From NCBI RefSeq assembly GCF_946886105.1, contig NZ_CAMPHV010000073.1:1-16963 (forward strand): a DNA stretch of 16,963 nt, given 5' to 3'. Below, in pieces: positions 1 to 7,462 of this stretch. The notes beneath the pieces were generated by a model, which saw only the letters and a list, made by a program, of their open reading frames with translations, was not told the origin of the DNA and searched no databases. The translations under genes were made by a program, and so were the position numbers. This DNA is from an uncultured Pseudomonas sp. (GTDB taxonomy: Bacteria; Pseudomonadota; Gammaproteobacteria; Pseudomonadales; Pseudomonadaceae). Every line of letters starts with the position of its first letter. The stretch's first letter is position 1.

Positions 1-126
1 ATGGCGAGATTTTGCGCGGCAACGCGGCTTGCGCTGAAACGGCAACAGACCCTAGTGTAATGCCGAACGGCGCATAAGCGGGTGGAGGGGGCTGGGTTCT
101 CGACCTGTTTGCTCCGTCGAGCAGAC

Positions 127-150
127 AAAAAGAAGGCGCCTTGCGACGCC
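127..150 (-). terminator. Rho-independent terminator of the alpha/beta hydrolase gene
   Basis: Read on the minus strand, 150-135 forms a 6-bp GC-rich stem (GGCGTC/GGCGCC with one T-G wobble) closed by a GCAA tetraloop. It is followed directly by the T-rich run TTCTTTTT. It lies 12 bases past the stop codon of the hydrolase gene, as expected for its terminator. Confidence 0.7.
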
Positions 151-162
151 GAATTTTCACGC

Positions 163-966
163 TCAGGCCCGTTCGCGGCTTATTTGCCTCGTCCGGATAA
201 ATCGTTCCAGCAATGCATTGAGTTGCCCCGGCTGATCCAGCGGAGTGGCGTGCCCGGAGTCGGCCACTACCACCAATTCGGCATTGCGTAACTGCGCGGT
301 ATAGGCCCGCTTGTAGGCCAGCGGGGTGTAATCGCGATCGCCGCTGATAATCAGCATCGGTGTGTCGACACGACTGACCGCGGGTAACGCCGACCAGCCG
401 AGAATCGCGTGGATCGCATGCAGGTAGGAGGTGCGGTCGTTGGCGGCGATGCGCATGGCCACCAAGCGCCGGAGTTGATCCTGCTCGGCATGGGGAAACA
501 ACTTGCGCGCCATCAAGCTGCCGAGCGCCTTCAGGCCCAGCAGGTGGATCGTCGCCAGACGCAGATAGATCTTCGCCCGGGTTTGCCAACTATCGAGCGG
601 AAAGCTCGGCGCGCTGTTGATCGCCACCATCGCGCCCACCAAATTGGGCTGATTGGCCAATAACTGGAAGCCGACCATGCCGCCCATCGAAATGCCGACC
701 AGAACGCAGCCGCGAATATCCATTACCCGAATGAACTCGGCCACATCGTTAGCCAATTCGGACACGGTGACCGGCGCACTCAAGGGTTCGCTGGCGCCAT
801 GGCCGCGCAAATCCAGAGCGAATACCTCGGTGAAACGCGAGAGCGCATCAATCTGCGGTTGCCAATCCTGCCAGGACGAACCTAGACCGTGCAGTAGCAG
901 TACCGGTACGCCTTTACCCCGACGAATATAGGCACAGCGACCGTTCTGTAATTGAATATAGTGCAT
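163..966 (-). CDS. alpha/beta hydrolase (esterase/lipase-like)
   Basis: A 267-residue single-domain alpha/beta-hydrolase with no signal peptide, so cytoplasmic. The oxyanion-hole HG lies at residues 26-27 (LLLHGLGSSW). The nucleophile elbow G-I-S-M-G at 91-95 makes Ser93 the nucleophile. The acid is probably Asp212 in SGDRDYTP, and the base His239 in DSGHATPLDQP. A cap-like helical insert spans about 120-195. The ATG at 966 is preceded by AGGGAG seven bases upstream. The gene is divergent from a TetR regulator and lies in the same block as a secreted PHA depolymerase. An intracellular hydrolase for hydroxyalkanoate oligomers or another ester is therefore possible, but this rests on context. 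The fold assignment is firm; the substrate is unknown. Confidence 0.88.
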   Translation of the reverse strand: MHYIQLQNGRCAYIRRGKGVPVLLLHGLGSSWQDWQPQIDALSRFTEVFALDLRGHGASEPLSAPVTVSELANDVAEFIRVMDIRGCVLVGISMGGMVGFQLLANQPNLVGAMVAINSAPSFPLDSWQTRAKIYLRLATIHLLGLKALGSLMARKLFPHAEQDQLRRLVAMRIAANDRTSYLHAIHAILGWSALPAVSRVDTPMLIISGDRDYTPLAYKRAYTAQLRNAELVVVADSGHATPLDQPGQLNALLERFIRTRQISRERA

Positions 967-1090
967 AAATAAACTCCCTTGAGCGATAACTTCCCATCAC
1001 CAATAAGCCGAATGTTATGGGTAAACATCAGTTATCTTGATGCGTACCCAATTGATATTAATTTCTTCATATCCGTTAAGAAGTTCCTGT

Positions 1091-1119
1091 TTGCCTTATA
1101 CTCCTTGAAAACTTAGAAT
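1091..1119 (+). promoter_or_regulatory. Sigma70-like promoter of the tetR gene
   Basis: TTGCCT (1091-1096) and TAGAAT (1114-1119) are separated by 17 bases, matching 4/6 and 5/6 of the sigma70 consensus. Transcription would start near 1126. A small palindrome, GAGAATTTCTC (1137-1147), lies between that point and the start codon and could be an autoregulatory site, but its arms are only 5 bp. Confidence 0.45.
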
Positions 1120-1147
1120 CGGCTTGCTTTTTTATAGAGAATTTCTC

Positions 1148-1768
1148 ATGTACAGCATTTCCAGCCCGACCCAGACACGCAGTAAAAAAGCCTTGGAACG
1201 CTTTCTCAACGTGGCTGCCGAACTGCTCGCCGATAATCGCTTCGAAGACACCGGCATCGCGCAAATCTCGCAACTGGCCGAGTCCTCGGTGGGCACCTTC
1301 TACCGGCTGCTCGCCGATAAAGACGTCCTGTTGTTCGCCGTGCATGAACGTTTCGTCGCACAAGGTCGGGAGGCCATCGACTCGCTGCTCGAAGAACTAG
1401 AGCGCCCCGGACAGTCACTGGCACAGCAAATCGAGTTGTTCATTCAAGGCATCATCACCTTCTTCGCGGGCCATGAAGGCCTGCTCCGCGCCCTGGTTCG
1501 CCGCAGCTCGGCAGATATTCAATTCCGTCAGCGCTTCCACCAATTAAACGCCCACATCAGCCAGACCCTGTGCCGCATCGTGCTGGCCAAGCGCAACGAG
1601 CTCGGCCATCCCAACCCGGAACAAGCCGCCGACCTCTCCGCGCATATGCTGCTCGCCAGCATGAATTACTTCACAATGGTCGGCACCCTGGGGGTAACCC
1701 CCCGGGAAGTTATTCCCGGGGAACTTTCACGGTTGATTTGCAGTTATTTGGAAGTTGCCAAAAATTAA
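1148..1768 (+). CDS. TetR/AcrR family transcriptional regulator
   Basis: A 206-residue regulator of normal TetR length. The N-terminal DNA-binding domain covers about residues 8-58. Its helix-turn-helix contains IAQISQLAESSVGTFYRLLADKDVLL, given here in outline: the SVGTFYRLLADKD segment is the classic TetR recognition helix followed by the Y-x-x-F/L-x-x-K-x-x-L pattern. The C-terminal helical part (about 60-206) should bind an effector and dimerise. I chose the ATG at 1148 rather than an upstream TTG because the family N-terminus begins just after it. The gene is divergent from the hydrolase and convergent with DUF1329, with which it shares four bases. It is the only recognisable regulator in this block and probably controls its neighbours. 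The ligand is unknown; a fatty or hydroxy acid is only an inference. Confidence 0.88.
   Translation: MYSISSPTQTRSKKALERFLNVAAELLADNRFEDTGIAQISQLAESSVGTFYRLLADKDVLLFAVHERFVAQGREAIDSLLEELERPGQSLAQQIELFIQGIITFFAGHEGLLRALVRRSSADIQFRQRFHQLNAHISQTLCRIVLAKRNELGHPNPEQAADLSAHMLLASMNYFTMVGTLGVTPREVIPGELSRLICSYLEVAKN
1700..1721. repeat. Strong hairpin at the convergent tetR/DUF1329 end
   Basis: The arms CCCCGGGAA and TTCCCGGGG (9 bp, perfect) enclose a GTTA loop. It lies inside the last codons of tetR, about 45 bases before the shared TTAA stop. It is strong enough to slow RNA polymerase or protect an mRNA 3' end on either strand, but it lacks a T tract and is constrained by coding. Confidence 0.5.
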
Positions 1769-3126
1769 CGCCGGCTGTCCCTGCGTAATTGCGCCGGAGT
1801 GAAGTCGGACGGCGTAAGAGCAATATCGAACTGATTGGCCGGTTCTTCGTTGGACAATACGCCGATCACATAACGCCCACCGATCAAGTCGTATACCGCG
1901 TCGCCCTTGGTCCAAACCAATGGCTGATCGTAAAGATTGATCGTGTAGGACTCGCCGACGCGCCACAGGTTGTCGCGGTTGTCGTAGTGATCGACCAGCA
2001 GCAACTGATAGCTGTCCTCGTCGAAATACATATCGCGCTGCTTGTACTGATGGCGCATGCCATCCTTCAGCATCGCCCGCACGTGCCAGACCCGGTGCAG
2101 CTCGTAACGCAGCAGATCGGGATTGACGTGGCCACGCTGGACGATATCGCTGTATTTGTTGCGCTTGTCCGCTAACTGGTAGCTGTTGTAGGGCACGTAC
2201 ATCTCCTTCTTGCCCAGCAACTCCCAGTCGTACTTGTCCGGCGCGCCGGAGAACATGTCGAAGTTATCGGTGGTGCGCATGCCGTCCGACGAGGTGCCCG
2301 GCGAGTCGTACGCCACGTTCGGCGCGCGCCGTACCCGACGCTGACCCGCAGCATAGAGCCAGGCCAGCCGCGGTTCTTTCACCTGGTTGACGGTTTCGTG
2401 CACGAGCAACTCGGTGCCGGCCAGACGTGCCGGGGCCAATACGGACTGACGGAAGTAGAAGAGGACGTTGCCGTTCTCCTGGCTGTAGTCGCCCGCCGCC
2501 TGGTTGAACAGGAACAGGTCCTCGATCTTGGTCATGAAGTAGTCGCCGCTGGCATGCGGCACCGCCTGGGCGTAGTGGCGCTTGACGCTGTCGCCACGGT
2601 AACGCACCAGGTGGTTCCACAACACTTCGAGCCCCGACTGGGGAATCGGGAAAGGCGTGGCGAGTTTGAAGTCGGCGATGCCGTTGCCGTTCTCGATCAG
2701 CTTGGCGGTGGTCGCATTGGCCTTGACCGCGTCGTAGATCCTTTGCGGGTAGGAGGCCGAACGCCGGGTCGGGTAGACGTTGAGCTTCCAGGTGTCGCTG
2801 AAACGGGTCAGCATGGCGCGCTGGCCGGGGCTCAACTGGTCGCGGTATTGCTCGGCATTGGCCGCGGTGATGGTGAACAGCGGCTTGTCGCCGGCGAAGG
2901 GGTCGGGGTAGCCCACGTCGGCTTTGAACGCATCGGGGTCGCGGGCCAAGCCGCCGTCCCAGGCGGGGATGGTGCCCGCCGCATTACCGGCTTTCTCGGC
3001 GCCCATCGGGGTCAGATCCTGACCGAGACGCGCGGCCTCGGCCGCGCTCACCTGAGCCTGGGCCAGGCCGCTACCGAGCAAAAGGGCGATGAACAGGCTG
3101 CTATACAAAAATCCTGAAGTCTTCAT
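1765..3126 (-). CDS. DUF1329 family periplasmic/outer-membrane-associated protein
   Basis: A 453-residue protein with a signal peptide ending at AQA (about residue 25). The mature start has the family pattern (AAEAARLGQDLTPMGAEKAGN, GTIPAWDGG, GYPDPFAGDKPLFTI). The rest is the long family domain, which is thought to fold like LolB/LolA lipoprotein carriers, with many aromatic and charged strands (for example DMYFDEDSYQLLLVDHYD). Length is typical. The start lies 11 bases after the DUF1302 stop, with GAAGAG as ribosome site, so the two genes form one operon. DUF1302/DUF1329 pairs are recurrent partners in Pseudomonas and related bacteria, often next to MMPL/RND exporters and lipid or steroid catabolism genes. 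They are presumed to move hydrophobic molecules across the envelope. No exporter is present here. Confidence 0.88.
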   Translation of the reverse strand: MKTSGFLYSSLFIALLLGSGLAQAQVSAAEAARLGQDLTPMGAEKAGNAAGTIPAWDGGLARDPDAFKADVGYPDPFAGDKPLFTITAANAEQYRDQLSPGQRAMLTRFSDTWKLNVYPTRRSASYPQRIYDAVKANATTAKLIENGNGIADFKLATPFPIPQSGLEVLWNHLVRYRGDSVKRHYAQAVPHASGDYFMTKIEDLFLFNQAAGDYSQENGNVLFYFRQSVLAPARLAGTELLVHETVNQVKEPRLAWLYAAGQRRVRRAPNVAYDSPGTSSDGMRTTDNFDMFSGAPDKYDWELLGKKEMYVPYNSYQLADKRNKYSDIVQRGHVNPDLLRYELHRVWHVRAMLKDGMRHQYKQRDMYFDEDSYQLLLVDHYDNRDNLWRVGESYTINLYDQPLVWTKGDAVYDLIGGRYVIGVLSNEEPANQFDIALTPSDFTPAQLRRDSRR

Positions 3127-3137
3127 GATTCACTCTT

Positions 3138-4889
3138 CTAGAAACTGTATTTGATGTTGAAGCTGAGGTAGTCGCGGTCGCTGAGCTTGTTGGCCAGACC
3201 GCCGCCGCTGTAGCCCACATATTTGGCGCCGACGGTTAGCGCCTCCCGATAAATCGCATCGACACCGACCGAATAGCTCTTACGCTCCTCCAGCAAGCCG
3301 TTGGTCAACTGTGGCGCAACGCCATTGACGCCGTACTGATAGCTGACGTTGGGCACCAGATTGATCACGTTGAACACGTTGCTATAGGTCAGCGACAGGC
3401 TGCCTTGCACGCCCCAGGCGCTGGAGGTGGCGTCGTAATAGTCGACATCCGACTCCAGCCCCTGCACCCGACTACCCACGACCTCGGCGAACAAGGTGGC
3501 GGTGTCGGCGCCGAGCAGGTTGTTGAAGCTGTAGATGCCGGCCAGCGAGGCTTGCAGCATGGGCTTCTCGCGGTAACCGTCGAGACGCGTGCCGACATCC
3601 AGCCCCTCGGCAGTGCCCGACAACGCGCTCGGCAGGTATTCGCCCAGGCCCAGCGCGATAGGCGCATTGGGTCGATAGCTGAGTTCGCCGGCCACGGATA
3701 GACCGTTGAGGAAGTTGTCGCCGCTGATACTGGTGTTGAAACTGACGCCGAACAGGTCGCGTTTTTCCAGGTACTCGGCGTAGTAGCGCGAGGTGTTGGC
3801 GACCGGCAGGGCGCCGACCAAGGGCAGCACCACCGGCTGTCCGACCGTCAGACCGAGCATCGGCAGGTTGGTGTTGTAGCGCAGGTAATAGAAACCCAGC
3901 TCGGTATCGTTCAGTTCCGGCACCAACCAGCGCAGGGCCACACCGTATTGCGGGGCGCCGTCGGCTTCGATATCCCCGCTACGCGGCACGTAGGTAGTAG
4001 GCAAGTAGCCACGCAGCAGATTGTTGACGAAGCCCGGGGCAAGGCTATCGGCAAACGCCTGGGCCTGCCCGGGGCTGTCGAAGGCCATACCGCCAGTGAA
4101 TGGCTCCTGCAACGGCGGCAGCATCAGGTAATTGCACCCGCCACCCACCACATCGAGGGTGGAGAAGTAGGTGCCGCAAGGGTCGATCTTGGTCTCTTCC
4201 CACGCACTCCCCGGCTGCCAGTAACCCTCGATCGAAACGCCATCACCCAACTCGAAGGAGGCATAGCCCATCAGGGTCGGCATATAGGCTTCTTTCAACT
4301 CGGAGCCGGGCGCACGCAGCGCATTGAGATCCACCGGGTTGGTCGCGCCTATGCCGTTTTGGTAGAACAACCCCTCGCCCCAGTTGATCACCTGACGGCC
4401 CAGCCGCACATTCAACGCCCGATCGGCCACCGTCCAGCTGCCGTAGACGAACGCGTCCAGCAGATCGATGCTGGAACCGGCGTCGTCCAATCCCCTCTCC
4501 GGGATCTCGCGGTGGCGGCGCTCGTCGTCCTTCAGTTCGAAATCGTAGAAGCCCCGCGCCCTGACGAATACGCCGTAATCGTTCTGAAAATTCAGGTCCA
4601 TCTCGGTGACCACCTTGGCCACTTCGGAGAACAGATCGCCCTTTCTGAAATTCAGATTGCCGTCGTCGTTGTTGATCAAGTCGACGTTCGCGCCCTTACC
4701 GCCATTGGCGCGCGCTATCAGTCGACGGTCCTGACTTTCCATGCGGTAGTTCACGCCGTAGGACAGGGTGGTGTCCCAGGACAGCGCCCAATCCCCTGAG
4801 CGTGCTTGAAAAGCGCTGGCCTGGCCCGCCGCCAGTAGCACCCAAAAGCCCGCCGTCCATGCTGCCCATGTTGTTCTCTGAATCGCCAC
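3138..4889 (-). CDS. DUF1302 family outer-membrane beta-barrel protein
   Basis: A 583-residue protein with a signal peptide ending at ASA (about residue 26), followed by FQ. The mature part is rich in alternating beta strands typical of a barrel. It carries family signatures such as the N-terminal SWDTTLSYGVNYR segment and LGRQVINWGEGLFYQNGI. It ends in FNIKYSF, whose final Phe is the usual signal for insertion by the BAM complex. The start is GTG at 4889, preceded by AGGAG six bases away; no better ATG is available. It is the first gene of the DUF1302-DUF1329 operon and divergent from the PHA depolymerase, suggesting a role with hydrophobic ligands. The ligand and direction of transport are unknown. 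DUF1302 membership and outer-membrane location are secure. Confidence 0.9.
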   Translation of the reverse strand: MAIQRTTWAAWTAGFWVLLAAGQASAFQARSGDWALSWDTTLSYGVNYRMESQDRRLIARANGGKGANVDLINNDDGNLNFRKGDLFSEVAKVVTEMDLNFQNDYGVFVRARGFYDFELKDDERRHREIPERGLDDAGSSIDLLDAFVYGSWTVADRALNVRLGRQVINWGEGLFYQNGIGATNPVDLNALRAPGSELKEAYMPTLMGYASFELGDGVSIEGYWQPGSAWEETKIDPCGTYFSTLDVVGGGCNYLMLPPLQEPFTGGMAFDSPGQAQAFADSLAPGFVNNLLRGYLPTTYVPRSGDIEADGAPQYGVALRWLVPELNDTELGFYYLRYNTNLPMLGLTVGQPVVLPLVGALPVANTSRYYAEYLEKRDLFGVSFNTSISGDNFLNGLSVAGELSYRPNAPIALGLGEYLPSALSGTAEGLDVGTRLDGYREKPMLQASLAGIYSFNNLLGADTATLFAEVVGSRVQGLESDVDYYDATSSAWGVQGSLSLTYSNVFNVINLVPNVSYQYGVNGVAPQLTNGLLEERKSYSVGVDAIYREALTVGAKYVGYSGGGLANKLSDRDYLSFNIKYSF

Positions 4890-4911
4890 GATGGTCTCCT
4901 GCTGAATTGTA

Positions 4912-4943
4912 GTTATCGGAACCGGAACATCGGTTCCGATAAC
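4912..4943. promoter_or_regulatory. Perfect 13-bp inverted repeat, probable operator of the DUF1302 operon
   Basis: GTTATCGGAACCG (4912-4924) and its exact complement CGGTTCCGATAAC (4931-4943) flank the 6-nt spacer GAACAT. The repeat ends 22 bases upstream of the DUF1302 GTG start. It would overlap the -10 end and start point of the candidate promoter at 4941-4969. It has no T tract, so operator is more likely than terminator. An RNA hairpin near the ribosome site is the alternative. Confidence 0.65.
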
Positions 4944-4969
4944 CTAATCCCGCAACCCATCTTTGGCAA
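4941..4969 (-). promoter_or_regulatory. Candidate promoter of the DUF1302-DUF1329 operon
   Basis: On the minus strand TTGCCA (4969-4964) is followed after 17 bases by TAGGTT (4946-4941). The -35 is a good match and the -10 is weak, as is common for a regulated promoter. Its -10 end overlaps the 13-bp inverted repeat. Confidence 0.35.
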
Positions 4970-5051
4970 GCTGCAAAATTTTTTTCCGCCGGGAGGCCTT
5001 GAGCTAGACGGCCGCTGCGCTTAGCGACCGGGAAATCGCGTTTTTGTTCAC

Positions 5052-5080
5052 TTGACGGAATCGGAATTCAGGTTTCTATT
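5052..5080 (+). promoter_or_regulatory. Candidate promoter of the PHA depolymerase gene
   Basis: TTGACG (5052-5057), a 17-base spacer and TCTATT (5075-5080) give a reasonable sigma70-like promoter with a leader of about 75 bases. The spacer contains GGAATCGGAA, which matches GGAACCGGAA of the upstream inverted repeat at 9 of 10 bases. The same regulator might therefore touch both promoters. Confidence 0.4.
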
Positions 5081-5161
5081 TACTCCGCCGCAGTTAGGGA
5101 AAAAAATTTCAGAACAGGAGAATTAGCGGAAAAAACCAACAATAAAATCGGAGATACACCC

Positions 5162-6019
5162 ATGTTCACTGCCAAACATGAAGTTCGTTGGCTGAGCTTG
5201 ATTGCGTTACTGGCCTGCTTCGTTGCAACCCCAAGCTGGGCCGCCTCCCCCTGTAGCGAACGTAAACCCACCTGGTGGCTACCCGGAAAAATCGAATGTA
5301 GCCACAAATCCACCTGGATCGCCTCGGGCGCCATAGGTTCACGCAAGGTGATCTACCAAACGCCGGCGGGTACGCCGCCTGCTGGTGGCTGGCCAGTGGC
5401 CCTGATCTACCAGGGTTCGTTCTTCGCCCTGGACGACTTCGTCTATTACAGCAGCGAATGGCTGGGCAAACTGTATAACGAAGGCAAAACCATCAAGACC
5501 TTGCTGGACAACGGCTATGCCGTGATCGCGCCCAGTGCACCGGCCGATCTGTTCTGGCAAACCAACATCCCCGGCTTATCGGGCAGCCTGTACGAGACCA
5601 GCACGGACTTCAGCTTTCTGACCAACGTGTTCAAAGCCATCGACAACGGGCATTTCGGCCCACTCAACGGCAAGCGCAAGTACGCCACTGGCATTTCCAG
5701 CGGCGGCTACAACACCAGCCGCATGGCCGTGTCCTTCCCGGGCCAGTTCAAGGCGCTGGTGGTGCACTCGGGCTCCTATGCCACCTGCGCAGGTCCGGTG
5801 TGCTCGGTGCCATCGACCCTGCCGGCCGATCATCCGCCGACCTATTTCATTCACGGCTACACCGACCTGATCGTGCCGTGGTGGAGTATGGACATGTACT
5901 ACGACCGCCTGCTGCAGCAAGGCATCAAGACCGGTCGTTATACCGAGTCCTGGGGCAATCATGAATGGTTCGACGCCTCGCCAGGCAAGGTACTCGCCTG
6001 GTTCAAAGCCCATCCATAA
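5162..6019 (+). CDS. phaZ: Extracellular medium-chain-length PHA depolymerase
   Basis: A 285-residue secreted hydrolase that cleaves mcl-PHA such as poly(3-hydroxyoctanoate) outside the cell. The signal peptide (residues 1-27, ending PSWA) fits Sec export. The lipase box is G177-I-S179-S-G181, the unusual GISSG form, within YATGISSGGYNTSRMAVSF. The acid is Asp235 (HGYTDLIVPW) and the base His267 (WGNHEWFD). The spacings Ser-Asp 56 and Asp-His 32 agree with what I recall for the Pseudomonas fluorescens GK13 enzyme (Ser172, Asp228, His260). Length is typical of this family, and there is no separate C-terminal substrate-binding domain. Paired cysteines (31/46, 209/214) may form disulfides. GGAG lies eight bases before the ATG. 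The gene is divergent from the DUF1302 operon. Confidence 0.9.
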   Translation: MFTAKHEVRWLSLIALLACFVATPSWAASPCSERKPTWWLPGKIECSHKSTWIASGAIGSRKVIYQTPAGTPPAGGWPVALIYQGSFFALDDFVYYSSEWLGKLYNEGKTIKTLLDNGYAVIAPSAPADLFWQTNIPGLSGSLYETSTDFSFLTNVFKAIDNGHFGPLNGKRKYATGISSGGYNTSRMAVSFPGQFKALVVHSGSYATCAGPVCSVPSTLPADHPPTYFIHGYTDLIVPWWSMDMYYDRLLQQGIKTGRYTESWGNHEWFDASPGKVLAWFKAHP

Positions 6020-6025
6020 AGGGAC

Positions 6026-6051
6026 GGGCAGGCAGCCTTGGCTGCCTGCCC
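6026..6051 (+). terminator. Hairpin just after phaZ, probable transcript end
   Basis: GGGCAGGCAGCC (6026-6037) and GGCTGCCTGCCC (6040-6051) form a perfect GC-rich stem starting six bases after the phaZ stop. There is no T tract, so it may protect the 3' end or work with the next hairpin rather than act as a classical intrinsic terminator. Confidence 0.45.
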
Positions 6052-6067
6052 CACTACCGCTGACAGC

Positions 6068-6094
6068 GACGACTGGGCTTTGCGCCCAGTCGTC
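6068..6094. repeat. Second tandem hairpin after phaZ
   Basis: GACGACTGGGC (6068-6078) and GCCCAGTCGTC (6084-6094) form a perfect 11-bp stem with a TTTGC loop, 16 bases beyond the first hairpin. The remaining bases up to 6218 show no convincing promoter. Confidence 0.45.
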
Positions 6095-6218
6095 CGTTGG
6101 TGGCTTGACTGGTTCAACGAGTCGATATCCGCACCGGCATTCAGCGGACGGCCGGCGTCTCGTAAAAGCACAACAACCCCAGGATTTCCATTAGTCCGAC
6201 GAGCCCCAGGGAGGCCGT

Positions 6219-6992
6219 ATGACCCACCGCTTGTACGCCTGGCTGTTTTGTCTATTGGCCATAGCCCTTCATCCCGGCGTATCCGCCGCCACCCCCGAGC
6301 AGCAGGCCGCCGCCCTGCATCAAATCCGCCTGAGCATCATCGGTTCGCTCGGCGACTTCTATTTGCTCTATGGCGTAACCGTCGACCCGGCCCATGGCGC
6401 CTCTATAGAGAAGCGCATCGCCCTGGTCGATAAGCAACTCGACCGACTCGAAGCAGCCGGTGGCGTCCTGTTGTCGACGCTCGAGCAGTTACAACCGCAC
6501 TGGCGGACCTACCGCGCGCTATTGAGCGAAGCGGCAATACAACTGCAACGCAAACAGTACCCGGAAGGCGGCGCCATCGCCGAACTGATCAGGCTCAATC
6601 GCCACCTGGTAAGCCTGTGCGACGAGTTGAGCACAGGGCTCGATCGCGATCAGGCACATGACAGCCGCACACTTGAAGTGCGCTTGCAAACCCTCACCAC
6701 CGACTACATCGCGCACAGCGTCGGCGCCAACTCCCTGGGCGGCGATGCCCCCGCGATCGACGAACAGAGCAAGGCGTTCGCCGCCGGCCTGCAGCAGCTA
6801 AGCCAACAACCCGGACAATCGGCCGAGCGCAAACTGCTGCTGCGCGACATCGAAAAGAAATGGCGTTATATCGAGCCCTCGCTGCTCAACTACCGGGAAA
6901 ACAGTGTGCCCACATTGGTCAACCGCTACAGCGCGCGAATCATCGCGGCACTGGACCAGTTGGCCGCTGAGCCGCAACTGCCGACGCCTTAA
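6219..6992 (+). CDS. Conserved hypothetical exported helical protein
   Basis: A 257-residue protein not assigned to a named family. Residues 1-23 form a signal peptide (hydrophobic WLFCLLAIAL, cleavage after VSA). The mature part is almost all amphipathic helix, with heptad-like runs such as IEKRIALVDKQLDRLEAAGG and a C-terminal segment KKWRYIEPSLLNYRENSVPT followed by VNRYSARIIAALDQL. This resembles the helical bundles of sensory or pilus-linked periplasmic domains (PilJ-like N-terminal domains), but without a membrane anchor or signalling domain. AGGGAGG lies four bases before the ATG. It is 200 bases downstream of phaZ beyond two hairpins, so probably transcribed separately. No function can be given; the weak PilJ-like resemblance is an impression of pattern only. 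Confidence 0.72.
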   Translation: MTHRLYAWLFCLLAIALHPGVSAATPEQQAAALHQIRLSIIGSLGDFYLLYGVTVDPAHGASIEKRIALVDKQLDRLEAAGGVLLSTLEQLQPHWRTYRALLSEAAIQLQRKQYPEGGAIAELIRLNRHLVSLCDELSTGLDRDQAHDSRTLEVRLQTLTTDYIAHSVGANSLGGDAPAIDEQSKAFAAGLQQLSQQPGQSAERKLLLRDIEKKWRYIEPSLLNYRENSVPTLVNRYSARIIAALDQLAAEPQLPTP

Positions 6993-7102
6993 CGGAGCGG
7001 CCAGCCTGACCAAGGTCTCAAATGCGAGGTATCTATAGACCATAGCGAACGATGACAAGGCACGGCATGATGGCGGCCCCACGCATTCACGGAAGACTGA
7101 CG

Positions 7103-7462
7103 ATGTTCGTACTGACCGACTCCCCCGACCGAGCCTTTATCGAGCACTTGCAAGGTTGCCTGGAGCGACACGGCATCGAATGCCTGGTCAACGATCTGGG
7201 CCGCACCGCGGATGGCCAGCCCTACTTCGCCATCGAACTGCCACGGTACAAGCAGATGGCCGCGGCCCGCACCTTGCTGTACCGCAGCCGGAGCTTCCCC
7301 CACAGCATTCATCCGCAGCATTTCGATGCGTTCATGCAAGTGCGTGAACAGCCGCAACAACAACTTCTGGCTTGGCTGACCTCACCTTGGGCCCTGCGCT
7401 TCAGCGCACTCTGTCTGCTATTGGCACTGCTCGGCTGGGCGGCGGAGGCGGTATTACAGTAA
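7103..7462 (+). CDS. Small protein with C-terminal membrane anchor, DUF2007-like N-terminus
   Basis: A 119-residue protein. The N-terminal 70 residues have a small alpha/beta pattern (an opening strand, then a helix with LERHGIECLVND, then AIELPRYKQMAAARTLL) like the DUF2007 'putative signal transducing' fold, where a GI motif follows the first helix. Residues about 96-117 (ALRFSALCLLLALLGWAAEAVL) form one membrane helix at the extreme C-terminus, so the protein is probably tail-anchored with the domain in the cytoplasm. I chose the ATG at 7103, with GGAAG seven bases upstream, over an earlier ATG at 7052 that adds an unstructured tail. The last nine bases overlap the convergent GTPase gene. 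The family assignment is tentative. Confidence 0.65.
   Translation: MFVLTDSPDRAFIEHLQGCLERHGIECLVNDLGRTADGQPYFAIELPRYKQMAAARTLLYRSRSFPHSIHPQHFDAFMQVREQPQQQLLAWLTSPWALRFSALCLLLALLGWAAEAVLQ

Noticed and set aside
1..60. Short open frame from ATG at 1 to TAA at 58-60 (19 codons)
   Set aside because: Too short, at the window edge, with no ribosome site visible and no recognisable sequence.
1012..1028. ATGTT...AACAT inverted repeat between the hydrolase and tetR genes as a TetR operator
   Set aside because: Arms are only 5 bp in AT-rich sequence, and it shares nothing with the 13-bp palindrome near DUF1302.
3948..4799. Plus-strand open frame (283 codons) inside DUF1302
   Set aside because: It is antisense to a well-supported outer-membrane protein gene and is rich in His, Gln, Arg and Val as expected from a shadow frame.
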